From Macrosoma leucophasiata (Eukaryota; Arthropoda; Insecta; Lepidoptera; Hedylidae), in assembly GCA_036365455.1 (NCBI GenBank), contig JAWQUS010000023.1:1178001-1242000 (forward strand): DNA of 64,000 bases, given 5' to 3'. The notes under the pieces were generated by a model. That model did not search any database. It saw only the letters and a list, made by a program, of their open reading frames with translations, and had not been told where the DNA came from. The position numbers and the translations under genes are program-made. This document shows positions 20,100 to 31,200 of the stretch, one piece after another; position 1 is the first letter of the stretch, and every line of letters starts with the position of its first letter.

Positions 20100-20904
20100 C
20101 AGGTGCATATATACCATACCAAATAATAATAATCATAATCAGGGGGCAGAGCAGCTTGTGGCGAGCTGTTGGTGAGTAGCGACACCACCCCCTACCATCA
20201 TCTCGAGTTCCTCCGAGAGAACTGGGCTCCGCCTCGTCCGCCACACAGAGGTACGGCCGGACAGAGCATCAGGTCTCTCACCTCTGGCTTGCCTTCATTG
20301 GCCGGTCAGAGTGGGGCGCTAGAGGTATGGCATTTGCAGAAATTTAGATAATAGGCTGTTGTCTAAATTTCTGCAAGAGCCATACACTCGGGGGTGGAAG
20401 TGTCTAAAGGCATAATAGCGGGGAAGCCCGCTCCGAGCTCGAGATTACTCGCCCGTGATGGTGAAACCGGGGCCACACCTCTCGACACCCCCAGCCTCTC
20501 TCAACAGTGTTGCCCCCCGTCGACCATCGGGTTGGCTGTTTGGGGGGCCCACCAAGGAGAGGCGAGTCACCACCTGCCTAAAGTAGGATTCGATAATGTG
20601 AGATGTTGAATATAGGCAGGTGCCGGATCTCACTCCATAGGCCCAGCCATCTAGTCCCCCCAGTTCGCCCACATAGCCCAAAGTTTGGCAAGTCATTTTC
20701 ATTACAATAGTCCCATTATATTCTGCGGGGTCTGTCTGTGTCTGTATTAACTATTGATGCAGCCAGAGAGAGGTCCCGCCGAATATAACCCATTACAAAG
20801 TAGATCAAAATTCTCGAAAGGGCCTCTACGTGTTGGACCCCCCATGTCCCCGCGCAAGCCTGACAAAGGTCCGGGGTTCAAATTGGACCCCGTGCTGACG
20901 AGAA
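20100..20904. repeat. GC-rich block, probably old LINE 3' sequence
   Basis: The composition is far more GC-rich than its neighbours. Open frames are short and unrecognisable. A 15-bp perfect inverted repeat lies at 20334-20348 / 20362-20376 with outer GTATGGC/GCCATAC. It ends in (AATCAT)n. No host exon was recognised. Confidence 0.4.
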
Positions 20905-21027
20905 TCATAATCATAATCATAAATCATTTATTTACTAGAATGTAGTGGCTACAGGTGGTATGGTAACTAAATAATGGAAACTATAACATTCTACCGTCAC
21001 AATGGTGTGTAAAATATTATGCATATC

Positions 21028-21286
21028 TTTTATTTAAAGAAAAATGGAAAGAAAAATTTGACTTCAGGCGAGACTCGAACTCGCGGCCTACTGGGAATCT
21101 AGTCCAGCCGCTCTTCCGATTGAGCTACTGAAGTCCTGCCCGATTTGTCAAATCTTTCCTTCACATTTATTGCCTTGCTTTTTGGTAGCAGTAGCGCCAT
21201 CTATTACCAACTATGCTAGTTAGGCAACCGATATAATAGACTTTTCAGTTTCTTGAATATCGTAAAGAAGTCGCTTTTACCACACA
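21028..21286 (-). mobile_element. SINE-A inside the CR1-like LINE, with 12-bp TSD
   Basis: ATTATGCATATC is present on both sides (21016-21027 and 21287-21298). The element starts GGTAAAAGCGACTTC on the minus strand, contains the tRNA-like domain in the middle, and ends CTTTAAATAAA. The duplication fixes the boundaries of a 259-bp unit. Confidence 0.9.
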
Positions 21287-21724
21287 ATTATGCATATCCT
21301 TAACTAGTGAAATTCACACATTTTATAAACATTTTTAGTTACATTAAAATTAAATTAATAATCTCTAATACATGTATTATATATATCAGCAAATTGTCAT
21401 CACTAAAATTGCATTCCTTATTATAAGTATGTCAAAGATTTATATATAATTAAGAAATTATGAATATTTTATTTAAGATTTTATGATTAATTATAATAAT
21501 CTGTATCGAATCAAATTGTCCTATCATCATCATTTCATACCTAAGTCACTATTATTATTATCTTATTATCATTCTGTTACATTTAATAAATATTTTTTAC
21601 TCAGTCAAAAATTTATGAATAATATGTCATTAATTAGGTAAATGGAATTGGGTAATTAAAATAATTTAGATATGTCAATAGTAACATTCAGGTCAGATAA
21701 TTAGATCAAACATTATTCAATTAA

Positions 21725-23014
21725 TTAGGATATTGCTTTATATGTCATGTATGCATTTAAGTCATAAAAAGAATTTTGTTGTATCCATTGAGTCAGTTTG
21801 TTTTTAAATAGTGCTAAACGTATTTCCTTGAGCGTAATGGGTAATTTATTAAAAACCCTTATGGTGTTTACAAAAGCATTCCTTTTATGTAATTCAATTC
21901 TACATTTAGGTATGAACAGTTTAAATTGATTCCTTACGCTAACGTTCCTATTCGTACATTCAGAATTGAGCTTAAAATAGTATGGATCCTGCTTTACGAA
22001 TACACAGAGATCCCTAATGTATATGCAAGCTAACGGTAATATACGATATTTCTGGAATAATGGCCTACAACTGTCCAAGCACCAAGCTCCACAAATTGCT
22101 CTTACACATTTTTTTTGTACATGAAAAGCTTTATCAATTACCACCGAGTTTCCCCATAACAAGAGGCCATAAGAAAGCACAGAGGAGACATAGCCATGGT
22201 ATGCAATCAGGGCTGCTTCTGTCGAAACAGTTTGACGCAATCGCTTTATAGCAAATACAAATTTATTCAGTTTGTCGCAAACAAAGTCCATCTGAGCTTT
22301 CCAGTCACAATTTTTATCCACCACTAGCCCTAAAAACTTTGTGGAGTCAACTCCATTAATTTTATTTTTATCATGTATTATATTGAGGTCAATGTGTTTT
22401 TTCCTATATGTCTGAAATTGAATTAAATTAGTTTTATTGATATTAATTTTAAGATTATTAGTTTTTAACCACGTAATTATACTATCAAGAGCTTCATTAA
22501 TATTTTTTTGGTATGTATTTAAGTCGTCACATTTCACTATGAGTGTAGTGTCGTCTGCAAATAATACAGTTTTGTGGAGCGTGACATTTGGTGAATCATT
22601 TATATTTATTAAAAACAGTAACGGGCCAAGAACACTTCCTTGTGGCAAGCCAAAGTTATTTGCTCTGAAATCAGATTGACTACAAATTTTATATCCAATT
22701 ACAATTTTTGCTATTTCAACACATTGAGTTCGCTCTGACAGAAAGCTTTTGATCCATTGGTTAGCAACGCCCCTGATTCCGTATTTATCTAACTTATATA
22801 AAAGAAGCTTATGGTCCACAAAATCAAACGCTTTGCTCATATCCAGAAACACTGCTGCGATTGCTTTGTTATCATTAATTGCTTCTGTTATTGTTTTCAT
22901 CAAATCAAAACATGCTAGTGAAGTAGAACTATTCTTACGAAAACCGAATTGTTCTCTTTTTAGTAAATTATGTCTATATAAAATCGAAAAGTCTTTTAAA
23001 CATATCCTTTTCAA
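21725..23014 (-). pseudogene. LINE ORF2 reverse-transcriptase frame
   Basis: An open frame of 429 codons covering most of the RT palm and thumb: F-L-D-M-S-K-A-F-D, G-L-P-Q-G-S-V-L-G-P and the catalytic L-F-A-D-D-T. The natural start is upstream; frameshifts at about 22990 and 23104 separate it from 23102-23371 (K-S-V-G-I-D-G-I-N), which belongs to the same ORF2. Confidence 0.85.
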
Positions 23015-23101
23015 ATATTTTTGATAATATTGGAATCAAAGTAACTGGACGATAATTATTAACATCTGATGCATCTCCTTTTTTTGAAAAGTGGTTTTAC
23101 T

Positions 23102-23371
23102 TTAGTCTCTTAATATATTTGGATATGAACCTTCCTCGAGTGATTTATTTATAATGAAGCTCAAGGGTTCACTAATATATTCAGCACATAATTTCAAAGA
23201 GTCTGTGTTAATACCATCAATCCCTACCGATTTCGTATTTTTAAGATTATTAATAATTTTATATATTTCCATAGAGTCAGTTGGTTTTAAGAATATTGAA
23301 TTCGTATTGCATACATTTACAGATTTATTGATGTGATTTACATTATATGTAAAATTATTCTCATTAGTCAA
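23102..23371 (-). pseudogene. LINE ORF2, RT N-terminal segment
   Basis: 89 codons including K-S-V-G-I-D-G-I-N-T-D and I-I-N-K-S-L-E-E-G-S-Y-P, RT blocks 1-2. The frame ends in a premature stop; +1/-1 frame reading continues into K-P-L-F-K-K-G-D and N-Y-R-P-V-T-L. Confidence 0.75.
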
Positions 23372-23607
23372 ATTAATATAAAAGTCATTAAATATTTTAC
23401 TTATGTCAGATGGGTCAGTATATGTTTGGTCATTAAATAATATTTTGTCGATTTCAGAACTCCTGTTTGTTTCACCAAAATTCTTATTTATTGTTTCCCA
23501 TACAGCTTTACATTTGTTTTTTTATTGTCAATGTATTTTTTGTTTTGTATTTGTCGTGCTTTTTGTAAACATCTTTTGAGTATTTTATCGTATTTTTTGT
23601 AGTTTTG

Positions 23608-24633
23608 TTAATTTGATGTTTTATTATGCCGATTTTGTATGTATTTTAGGTAAAGATATCTTTGTTTTACATAACATTTTCTCAAACCAACAGCTAGCCA
23701 CGTTCTGTTACTTTTTTTATTTGTTTTTTTAACATTAAGTATCGGAAAACATAAATTAAAAAACATTAATAATATGTTATAAAATTCTTCAAATGATTTA
23801 TTACTATCACTTTTATCATATACTTCTGAAAAGGATAAAGAAGATATACACTTATAGAATATTATTTTATTTTCTCTGTTAAAATTTCTAGCCTTCTCAA
23901 ACCAACTGATTATTTCTCGTTTTCTATTAATTTTTATACTTAGAGATTGAGTAGTTTCGTGGTCTGAAAGACCAAGATAGTGCATTGCGGCAGAAATATT
24001 CGATTTAAAATTACTAGCAAACTGGTCGAGACATGCCGATCGCCTTGTTGGTGACTCAATGTGCAGTTGCATTTGAAAATTTTCAAGCATACTTCTAAGA
24101 TCTTGGCTATTAGAAGGCTTTAATGTGTCAATGTTCCAATCGCCACACAAAACTAACTTTTTGGACCTATTGGCAATTTTGAGCAAAAGTTGCTCTAACT
24201 TTTGTAGAAAAATTTGAGGATTGCTGTTAGGGGTTCGGTAGACACATATAATTTGAATGTTTTGATATATTAACTCAACGCCACAGCATTCGAAGCTAAA
24301 GTTATCCACTAAAGCCTTCATACAAGTGATCACTCGACATTCAAGGTTTTTATTTACCATTATGCATGATTCTCCGCGTTTTGTGTTTAGACAAAACGAT
24401 GCTACCAATTGATAACCATGAATTTTCATCAGTTGTTCCGTTCCTTTTTTAATAAAAGTTTCTGTTAAACACAGTACATCAATTTTTTTACCACTATCAG
24501 AAAATATTGACAACGCAGCGAACAACTCATCTGATTTATTTATCGCTTCCGCAATATTTTGGTGGTGTATGGAAAGCTCAGGTTTAGGAGCGAAAAAACT
24601 TGGTTTGACTACGTAACTGAACTGGCACAACAT
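23608..24633 (-). pseudogene. LINE ORF2 endonuclease segment
   Basis: 341 codons with the APE-endonuclease landmarks in order: H-H-Q-N, C-L-T-E-T-F, C-V-Y-R-T-P-N, L-C-G-D-W-N-I-D and L-S-D-H-E-T-T. The key Asn, Glu, Asp and His remain. The frame stops before the RT through indels near T runs at about 23520 and 23600. Confidence 0.85.
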
Positions 24634-24718
24634 TAGACGAATCTACGTCACACAGTTCCATATTTACCGATGTTTGGGATTGGCCTGAAAAAGATGAGTT
24701 TTTCACATTTGCTATTAG

Positions 24719-25470
24719 TTAGTTAGTGTTAGGTAAGACTAATTGACGTTGTTTTATTGTAAAACAAAACGGTATAGTGCCTTTTTTATGGACTCTGTTA
24801 CAGTTTTGACCCGGCGGTATGTTCTTATGTGATGTATGCTCAAATGTTTTTGAATAATGGTTAGTATTAGAAGCCGGTAAGTCTTTTTCAGTTTCAATCC
24901 ACATGTTATAAGCTAAGAAATCAATTTGAACGTGTAGGTCAAAGCTTAATAATTTAATAAACAGTTTTTTGTTATATCTAAAATGATGTTTACATTACAT
25001 TTCTATTAATCCTAAATTTCTATATTTTTTAATTAATAATTTATACTGTTCGTTCAATTTATATTCATTTAGGTGCGGATTCTGTTGTACATTAGTTATA
25101 AAAACATTATAATTGCGCAAGAGGTATAATGCGTTGCTTACGTTATATAATAATTTATATGGATCGTCGTCGTTTGATCCAGTCGATAAAATTACAATGT
25201 CGCCATTTTTTAGAACAGATTTCAGGTTTTCACAAGTTTTTACTATTTTGTTACTTTTAGCCCCAGGTTTGACAATACCATAAACACCATAAGTATAGTC
25301 ATTCTTATTTCTCCGATCTCGAGTTATTTGAGATGCTAAACCGCTAACTTCACCGTCGCCTATCACATAAATCATCTTTTGTCTTTTACAGTTACTCGTA
25401 GCGCCATCGGTTGATGACGTGACGGGTTGATCCTTGCCAGGCGATGGTTTTTGTACTTAGCATGTTATGA
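24719..25470 (-). pseudogene. LINE ORF1 with SGNH/esterase-like domain
   Basis: Read from about 25455 (V-Q-K-P-S-P-G-K-D) through I-Y-V-I-G-D-G-E-V-S-G-L, P-G-A-K-S-N-K-I and V-I-L-S-T-G-S-N-D-D, spaced like blocks I-III of SGNH hydrolases found in CR1 ORF1. Gly occupies the nucleophile Ser position (G-D-G). One TAA at 24995-24997 interrupts an otherwise open frame that continues to 24719. Confidence 0.6.
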
Positions 25471-25767
25471 GGCATCCTTACAAGAAATTCTAGCCTTACA
25501 GGGCCAACGGTACTCGGAGGGTTCAGTATCTCTCGTACTATATTTTCTAATAAACTTAAATCGATCTTATATTTCACGTGGAAAAAAATTAAGTGGTGGT
25601 AATGTACAGGTGGGAAATAAAACAAAATTATAAACATTTTAATATAATAAATATAAACTATTCTATCACATTAATTTATTAAATATCGTATATCACAAAA
25701 CATGCATGTAGTTAAAATATCCATATGTAGGTAAGTATGTCATTTACTTTTAATTATATTTAAAAAT

Positions 25768-25892
25768 TCGCAGGGCAACGCATCTGCATTTTGGTGTCTG
25801 GTTTTTGTGTAGATGTCTATAGGCTGCAGTCATCATTTAACATCCATGTGAACTGCATGCTTGATTGCCACCTTCGTTAGATACATAAATAA
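25768..25892 (+). mobile_element. R330 repeat, 3' fragment
   Basis: GGCAACGCATCTGCATTTTG through TTAGATACATAAATAAA; 5'-truncated. Confidence 0.65.
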
Positions 25893-25959
25893 AACGTAAT
25901 TACGTGATGATAGCAATAGTTTTTTTAAGGCTACACATATTACGCTTACCATTAATAAT

Positions 25960-26228
25960 AATGGCAACCCTTGACACGTCCCACTGCTGGGCACGAGTCT
26001 CTCCCATTTTTGGGAGGAGGCCTGGAGCTTACTTCACCACGCTGCTCCAATGCGGGTTAGTGGCCAACCCGCTGTTGGATATTTGCAAACCGCCTATAAG
26101 GCCTCTGACGGGGTTTAACGACTGCTATCTATCGATAGCAACCGGGACCGACGGCTTAACGTGCCCTCCGAAGCACAGAAACGCGAATTTTAATTTGCCA
26201 CTAGCGGTCATCCATCACACACCCGAAC
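25960..26228 (-). mobile_element. SINE-C, truncated copy
   Basis: It has the SINE-C 3' end (complement of AATGGCAACCCTTGACACG) and body but lacks the head region after ACACCCGAACGG. Confidence 0.7.
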
Positions 26229-26290
26229 GGGTGACTTAACATCAATGTGAAATGCATGCTTGTTTGCCACTTTCATTACATAAAAAAAAT
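26229..26290 (+). mobile_element. R330 repeat, terminal fragment
   Basis: GACTTAACATCAATGTGAA to CATTACATAAAAAAAATG, the last 60 bp of R330. Confidence 0.6.
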
Positions 26291-26325
26291 GTGAGAAGAG
26301 AAATCTCCACTCTCTTTGCCTAGAC

Positions 26326-26586
26326 CAGAGGTTCCCAAACTATTTTTTCTTGCTACATTTATATCACATTCCCATATTTACAATTTTTATTCACGCCTAC
26401 GTAGACCCCCATCTAGGCTCCATGGACCACTTTGGGAATCACTGGTATGATGTAAGTAAATTGGTACTATCAGTGTATGTATTGAGATCCAATATCGTGG
26501 ACCCCCATTTTTTTTCGCTGACGCCGAGCCCTTTCTCTTTGTCATAGACCCCCAGGGATCGATATAGACCACTTTGGGAATCACTG
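26326..26586. mobile_element. hAT MITE (TTCCCAAA type) with 8-bp TSD
   Basis: Ends CAGAGGTTCCCAAAC and GTGGTGATTCCC-like (plus strand ...GGGAATCACTG) are flanked by identical GCCTAGAC at 26318-26325 and 26587-26594. The GACCACTTTGGGAATCACTGG terminus occurs twice, so the copy contains a second terminus inside. Confidence 0.87.
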
Positions 26587-26751
26587 GCCTAGACCATAAG
26601 GTACTTGGCATGCAGATACATTAAATATTGTACATTATGTGGTACTCTTCAAAGAACCCTTAAGATTAATATACTTAATTAAAACTTATTCAAATTACCC
26701 GAAATTATAAAGATTATTTTTTATTTATATATGTTAAATAAATAAATAAAT

Positions 26752-27165
26752 ATTTGGCTTACACTCACAGCCCCACACTAGGTATAAATCTGTGTTGTGG
26801 GTGCCGTTGCTCATACACCACATATACACAAACACCTAGATTCAAAACCAATATCTGTAAAAATTTGTATGTATTTGTCCCAGTACGAGAATCGAACCCG
26901 TAAGCCTTTTTTTTTAAATACGCTTACACTCACAGCCCCACAGTAGGTATAAACCTGTGTCGTGGGTGCCGTTTTATACATACAACACATACACAAACAC
27001 CCAGACCCGAAACAAATATCTGTAGGCCATACAAATATTTGTCCCGGTGCGGGAATCGAACCCGCGACCCTTCGAATCAAACGGTCATCTCACACCGCTG
27101 GACTGACCGGGTCGTCTTGGTTCAAACAATCGCCACACACCGCTGGACTGGCTCGTCGTATTTCG
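26752..27165 (-). mobile_element. SINE-B tandem cluster
   Basis: Three pieces in one orientation: a diverged copy 26752-26905, a fuller copy 26911-27115 with tRNA-like head (GGTTCGATTCCCGCACCGGG on the minus strand), and an extra head fragment to 27165. Confidence 0.75.
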
Positions 27166-27437
27166 TAAATCTTATTTGAAAAAATCTATTTTAACTATAC
27201 AGGGGAGGAAGGGATTTTACAAGGGTAAACCAGGTAATAGTACTCATGACTCTAGATACAATGACGTTAAAAAATATTTTAAATAATTCAAATTTTCAAA
27301 ATGTATTTTTGATTTCTGTATACTTATATGTATTGTACCTAACGTGTAAATGGACAAATTAAACAATTTCTTGAAGTGACAAACTCATTCTACCTATTTT
27401 TTTTTATCTAAAAGAGCAATGTTAATTCGATTTCGGC

Positions 27438-27735
27438 CATAGAGCAACTTGACACGGGCCACCGGCCGCGGCAGACTGGAGGGGAGTAGCCATAGCGTTT
27501 ATTATCGATGCAAAACAGTCTGTAATTTTTTGCAGGGGAAAATGCATGCGACATACACGCATACTACAAAAATCGTCTTTTACTACGAAACTCACACCTT
27601 GACTTTAACAAAATACAGAAACAATTTCACGCACACATTTAAACATCTAGGCGACAGGTATAGGTCCATTTGGGCTTGTACTTTAACAGAGGGGAAAGCC
27701 TACATATAGCTACTCCCCTCCGGTGTTGCTCTATG
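27438..27735. mobile_element. HM hAT MITE, simple copy
   Basis: TIR CATAGAGCAACxx...GTTGCTCTATG with a subterminal inverted GGAGGGGAGTAGCCATA/TATGGCTACTCCCCTCC pair. The 8-bp duplication ATTTCGGC flanks it (27430-27437, 27736-27743). It is the best reference for the HM family together with 57283-57569. Confidence 0.9.
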
Positions 27736-28039
27736 ATTTCGGCGGTCGACAGCCGGCCGACGCTGCACGTGACTAGCTAGCTATACGTCCATTTTTTGTT
27801 CTAAAAAATACAACTCTCAAATACCGAGATAAAAGCAAATGTATATAATTTACTCTATAAAATGCTAATTCAATATTAGCTGTATAATATATACCTAGTT
27901 AAAAATAAACCAGTAATAATTTGTGTTATTAAACTATCACTATCAGCTTTCATTTTGGTATAATAATGTGTTATAAAGCCATGTTTCAACTTCGGAAGCG
28001 GTCTTCATACACCCTGTATAACACACTGAGAAATATTAT

Positions 28040-28222
28040 TTATAAAACACCCATTTTAACATAATCACTAAGTATACCGTTCAGACGTTCTTTGAATAGG
28101 TCATTTGGTTTTATGAAGAAGTTATTGATATCCGAGTCTTCGTTGATAACTGGTTTTTTTTCCGCTTCCACGGTGACTATAGGCAGCGTGAATAGACTCA
28201 TGCATAGACCGAAAGGCAATAC
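28040..28222 (-). CDS. Gene E exon 3
   Basis: 60 codons plus TAA after a CTTTTCCAG acceptor. It encodes V-L-P-F-G-L-C-M-S-L-F-T-L-P-I-V and ends V-K-M-G-V-L. Confidence 0.9.
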   Translation of the reverse strand, partial: VLPFGLCMSLFTLPIVTVEAEKKPVINEDSDINNFFIKPNDLFKERLNGILSDYVKMGVL

Positions 28223-31200
28223 CTGGAAAAGGGAATACATTTAATTTATTCAGTTGTATCTTCATCAAAGCATATTATTATATCTATCCGTTCTATCCGT
28301 TTTATCCGTTGATGTATCCAACACTATTCGTGCTAGGAATGGTTGGATGCGACGAATTAAGGGTACTTCTCGATTTGCACTAACTGCATACCTGATCGAC
28401 CTACTGCGAGGCGTGGCCCATAACCCAGGAGTGTTAAGTTACTCAATGTACCAGACGGTTACGTTAGGCGGCGCAGACGTCCGCTTGACGACCTTGCTGG
28501 CGGTGCCGATAGCCAGGAGTAATATGAGGACCAAGGCACCACTTACCAGAGCGATTCAGACCCTGAACCTGGTTCAAGATAGGCTAGATATATTCTCATG
28601 CCAGTTGAGTGAGTTCGCAAAGTTGACATTGTATGTTTTTTGTTACAGTACTAACCATTAACTAGGAGTCATCATCATCATCAACATTTCAGCCAAAAGA
28701 CGTCCACTGCTGAACAAAGAATGCCACAACGACCGGTCCCGGGCCGCCCTCATCCAGCGATTGCCCGCGACCTTCACCAGGTCGTCGGTCCACCTCGTGG
28801 GGGGCCTGCCTCACCCCAAATGAATCACACCAAAACACATAACTAGTAGTATGCACAACAATTATACTGTAATTAATTAATTAGTGAGTTAAAGACCGCA
28901 AAGACCTCTATCGCAATAAGTAATGATAGCTGTGATGATTATCTATATATATAAAAATGAATTGCTGTTCGTTAGTTTTTTTTTTTTTTTTTTTTTTTTT
29001 ATGTAATGAAAGTGGCAAACAAGCGTGCAGTTCACATTGATGTTAAGTGATGACTGCAGCCTATAGACACCCACACAATGACCAGAGGTCAAAATGCAAA
29101 TGCGCTGCCACTCCTGAGGCATTAGGTGTTATGCCTCTGTGCCGGAAATTACAGAGCCGTACATTACCACCTGACCGAAACACGATAGTGCTGTACACTA
29201 CCATTTAACGGCAAGTATATTAGGTAATGCGGTGGTGCCTACGCCCGCGAGCTCCGTGACTGGAGCTCTACCACCAGTCTCGCCAAAACCCGAGAACGGC
29301 TGGACCGATTTGGCTAATTGTGGTTTTGAATGATTTTTGGAAGCCCAGGGAAGGTTTAAAAGGTAAGAAAATATGAAGAAATTGAGAAAGTTGTAAAAAC
29401 TACAATTTCATTTTTCCATACAAATTGTCCGTATCTATCAAACCTTTGACACAAAATTTCATTGTGAGGCAATACGAAGTTTGCCGGGTCAGCTAGTAAA
29501 TAAATAAATATTCATCATCATATCATGCGGATTGGCGATCCCAGTGGCGGTAGTGTTATCGCAAGATGCTGCTGCCCATATTTTTTTTATATTATGAAAG
29601 TGGCATACAAGCATGCAGTTGACATTGATGTTATTTGATGACTGTAGCCTATATACATCCATACAAAGACCAAGGTCAAAATGCAGATGCGTTATCACTC
29701 CTGAATCCTAAGGTGTTATGCCTCTGTGTCAGAAATTACAAGGCCGTATATTACCACCTGACCGGAACACGATAGTGCTGAAAACTACCATTTAGCGGTA
29801 ATGCGGTGGTGCTTACGCCCGCGGGCTTCGTCACTGGAGCTCTACCACCAGTAAAACTATCTTGCGTTATTGCACTTACTATCGCCCTACTGGAATGGTT
29901 TGACCGCCGTTGTTCGGTTGACTGCCTGCGCTATAGAGAAAGAATTCTCTTCCAGTGGAAGAAAATGCCTCCGCTAGTGGGCCGTGCGCCCCTATGCTTC
30001 AATATAAGCTACTAAAGGTTAATAATAGGGAATCGGACAACTTTTGAGAATGTGTGTAAAATTATTCTTTATACGTTTATTTAACCATAAAAAATATTAA
30101 TATTATTATTTAAACATGTTAAAGTACCAGAAACTACACATACATTTTATAATTTCAAAAATGCCGCGTAAACGGTGCCGAATGACTCTGAACAATGTGA
30201 CGTCAACTGTTTGCAATCAAAGTGAATCTTTTAATTCCATACGACTAACCAAGTGTAAAATAATTTTGTTGAATTTCGTATAACTTATTTTTCGTGTAAA
30301 TAACGTAGAAAATATACAAAAAAGAGCCATAGACCAAAGTATCACTTGTGTTAAATATATGTTGTACAAACATATGACGTCACGTCCTGTGATTGATGTT
30401 TCGTTCAACATGGAGCACAGATAAAAAATATTAAAATTATTACATTTTATTTTGCAATTTAAAAATATAAATCATTAATATTTCACGAAAATATTTAATG
30501 AGTCATCGTATTATTTCACAAACATTCATTCTAATCATAGTTTACATTTATTTTTGATTAGCTGTCCGATTGCCTATTGTATACCATACCGTTTTCAATT
30601 CATAATCGAAGTCATCTCGTGGGTAGACATCATCAGGGTCCAATCCAAGCCGTCGCAGAGATTGGCTGAGCTCAGTGTAGTAGTGGTCTATCAACTTCTG
30701 GTAGTACTTGGCTCTGAACTGCTCGTCTGTGCCGTTGAAGATGAAGTACAGGATATCGGTGATACAGTTGCCGGACTGGATGGTCTGGTAATCCAGGACT
30801 ATGATTTCGAGTTTCCCATCCTGAAACATGGGAAAGAAAGTAAATTACTGGTGGTAGAGTTCCAGTGTTGAGACTGGAAGGCGTAGGCCCAATTGCACCA
30901 CCTAATCTATCTGACGCCAAATGGTAGTATTCAGCACTATCGTCTTCCGGCTAGGCGGTAATGTATGGCCCCGTAATAACTATCATAGAGACATACCAGA
31001 TATATACAATGTGTAACTGAAATAACGCACACTCTCAAACACCCCGATTAGAAAATTGAGTAATAATCATAATACATGAACTGAAATTACATGTTTATGT
31101 CTATCATATTTTTTATATAAAAAATAAGTTGCCTTCAATTTGTACAAATAGTATGCATACCCAATGCATACTTACCCTACCTCTATCTACGGCCGCACAT

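Larger units (their letters stand above)
20905..25640 (-). mobile_element. CR1-like non-LTR retrotransposon, 5'-truncated and decayed
   Basis: Read on the minus strand: ORF1 with an esterase-like domain (to about 24719), an APE-type endonuclease (24633-23608), reverse transcriptase (about 23371-21725), an AT-rich 3' UTR and a (TTATGA)n tail near 20908-20928. An SGNH-like ORF1 domain plus APE endonuclease fits the CR1/L2 side of the non-LTR tree. Frameshifts near 23600, 23520, 23104 and 22990 and one ORF1 stop inactivate it. A SINE-A lies in its 3' UTR. Confidence 0.85.

Noticed and set aside
26990..27110. tRNA gene from the CCGGTTAGTCCAGCGG head
   Set aside because: Part of SINE-B, with conserved non-tRNA tail and several degenerate copies.
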